DNA from: Gnetum montanum
Taxonomy: Eukaryota > Streptophyta > Gnetopsida > Gnetales > Gnetaceae
Direction: 5' to 3'
NCBI GenBank assembly: GCA_015680685.1
Contig: MNCI01016050.1
Location: forward strand, 500,704 to 544,459
DNA length: 43,756 nucleotides
Under the pieces are notes generated by a model. That model did no database searches. It was not told the origin of the DNA and saw only the letters and a list, made by a program, of their open reading frames with translations. Position 1 is the stretch's first letter. Every line of letters starts with the position of its first letter. The translations under genes and the position numbers were made by a program. Positions 42,044-43,756 of the stretch are shown here, one piece after another.

Positions 42044-42939
42044 TGATGAGTGGCGAGGTACCCCTACACTCAACCATACGAAACGAGCGTAGCGCGCGCG
42101 ATCCGGTCGAACTCCGCAGACTAAATGCCTAAACGCTGCAAGGAACACTTGGGGTTAATTAATCATTGTCTTCCCAGGCTTGCTTGTATGTGTCACGGTG
42201 TAGGGTTAAGCAAGTCTGAGGTATATGATTTTTTTGGTATTTTCTGATTTATCTCCTATGCTAAACGGTGAAGGGTTGAGAGACTAAAACTAATTCTAAC
42301 TACAGTGCTAAGTCCTAGCATCAGCATCCATTCCCACTTGCCATACACACCCTGAACTGTGCAACTGTGGCTACCAAACGCTAATCGTTACTGGGATTAC
42401 CACACGTAACGCACGTGCTTGAAGCGGTCGTACTGAGGCACCTAACTAGCCTAAGTGTGACAAGCAGCCTATTCCTTGACTAGCCGTACACATCCGTAGA
42501 TGCTCATAATCAAGTCATACTTGTCCCACATTCTAGGAGGAAAGGGTGAGAGAATCTAATCGCGATGAGTAGCTGATTCCTTGGCTAGCCGTACACGTTC
42601 GTCAACGCTCGTAACCAAGTCGTACTCATGCCGCGTTATTAGGAAAGCAATAAATAACATTAATTAAACCTATCCATGCACTGCAAGGTTTATCCACAAA
42701 GCTCGTCTTTATTGCCGTACACAACTTATGTTCAGGTACAAAGCTGCTCGAATAAAGAACCGTTCACTTGGGGGGCTCCTACTGCGGGCACATGGAAAAT
42801 ATTCTATCTCTGGGGTGATCAATCCGCCAGAGCTTCGCTACTTTACGCCTACTACTACAAATGAGGGGAGTGCCACCTCTTATTTATAGATTTGGTGGCG
42901 GACCGCGATATCGCGACTTGTGCAATTCGTGTCTCATCA
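42044..42939 (-). repeat. 3' LTR of a second Athila-like element, minus strand
   Basis: 896 bp, termini TGATGAG...CACTCATCA read on the minus strand. TATAAATA is at 42888-42881 and AATAAA at 42713-42708. It is about 110 bp longer than the other LTRs because a 69-bp segment is present twice (42471-42538 and 42576-42644). A polypurine tract precedes it (42951-42940), so it is the 3' LTR; no tRNA primer site lies on its other side. Confidence 0.88.
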
Positions 42940-43756
42940 TACCCCCATGACTGAATGAAAAATCGTCCTCGAGTTCCTTACAATAATATCAGGTAGGTAT
43001 GGGATTATTAAGGGGAATGGAACTAATGGAATGACATGTGAACAGTTCATTATTACAAGACTTGACAAGACTGGTGTTCATGACAACAAGGGTGAACACC
43101 TTATTACAATGACATCAGGCCACAGTTGGCAACTGAGAAAGAAAGAGAGAGAGAGAAGAGAAGAGAAGAAGAGAGAAGAGTCTTGCTGCTGCTAACGCCT
43201 AGATTGCGCCTTCTGTTGTCCATCTGTAAGCACATCATCAATCCTGCTCCTTGCATAGCTTCTTCAATGCTGCTCCATTCCAAGTGTTTGATCCAGATCC
43301 ATTCCGTTGTTTATTTAGTCACCATCTGCACACACAACACAATCATATATTAGCAAGGGTAATTGAATCATTAAGTAAATAATACCTTGCTTCGATGTAG
43401 GTTCATTGGCTAAGTTGTGGTATGGCTGATATGGACCTGGGAAGATGTAGGTGATGACTATCGAAGGTGAAGGAGTTAGGAAGAGAAACGAAAAAATTCG
43501 AGGCTTAGGAGAAAAATCGAAAAAGCAGGCCCCGTACCCCCATGACTAATCACGAACCTCCAGTAGCGTTAGGATGGAGAAAGAAAAGGAGTAATAAAGA
43601 TAAGTAAAAAGGGACAACTATGGCATCAATGAAATGGATGTCAAGATGGAAATGAACAAAACTAAAATTAATTGCAAAATGTTAAGGAAAAGAAGTTAAC
43701 TAATGCTCCAAATAGGAATGTCAGTGGGTCCTCCCCAAAGCAGGCTCATGCCCTTA
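42940..43756 (-). mobile_element. 3' end of a second Athila-like element, cut by the window edge
   Basis: Read on the minus strand it matches 23870-24662 of the first element: the GAGCCTGCTTTGGGGAGG word at the right edge, the candidate branch point and splice acceptor (43358-43326), the TTEWIW...MDNRRRNLGV frame, the polypurine run (as purines on plus, 43135-43180), the CTCGAGGACGA block and the tract GTCATGGGGGTA (42951-42940). No pol sequence is reached before the window ends. Confidence 0.8.

Overview
This window reads as nuclear DNA from a land plant with a large, repeat-filled genome. I found no intact host gene. The recognisable content is decayed LTR retrotransposons (an Athila/Tat-like Ty3/gypsy family and a second Ty3/gypsy lineage with an initiator-Met-type primer site), three rearranged copies of an endogenous plant pararetrovirus (Caulimoviridae-like), and an antisense fragment of a host replication protein A gene. 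The species cannot be fixed from the sequence. Almost every coding frame is broken, and many stops (TAG, TAA, TGA) stand where Gln, Arg or Trp is expected. That fits long decay of methylated cytosines.

Layout. (1) 1-4563: a promoter-like block, a broken coiled-coil ORF and a 3' LTR form a non-autonomous element whose LTR matches the Athila-like family further on. (2) 4564-15461: old sequence with two decayed gypsy gag regions (near 5 kb and 13.5-14.5 kb), a possible LINE scrap, an LTR-like promoter near 10.85 kb and a 22-bp minisatellite near 11.7 kb. (3) 15462-26686: a complete but dead Athila-like element (LTR, tRNA-Asp-type primer site, gag, protease, RT-RNase H, integrase, long 3' region, polypurine tract, LTR). 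It inserted into the RT gene of the older gypsy element; the RT frame stops at 15461 and resumes at 26687. A 1230-bp solo-LTR-like sequence with a 5-bp target duplication sits inside its 3' LTR. (4) 26822-41780: three pararetrovirus copies in minus, plus, minus order, so head-to-head near 30.65 kb and tail-to-tail near 36.1 kb. Copy 2 has an antisense RPA1-like fragment where its reverse transcriptase should be. (5) 42044-43756: the 3' LTR and 3' end of another Athila-like element on the minus strand, running off the window.

The most interesting points are: a C-P-H-x11-C-x2-C motif with identical spacing in all three virus copies, between the movement and coat regions; a C-terminal aromatic domain in the virus polyprotein, hidden under a misleading 134-codon open frame; the RPA1/virus chimera; the captured coiled-coil ORF in the non-autonomous element; a conserved branch point and splice acceptor in the 3' region of the Athila-like family; and GATATCGCG palindromes upstream of TATA boxes in every LTR of this family and in the unrelated-looking block at 286-385. 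The 350-base N gap at 17977-18326 is flanked by a near-perfect inverted repeat and a duplicated 41-mer between single Ns, so the assembly there is probably wrong.
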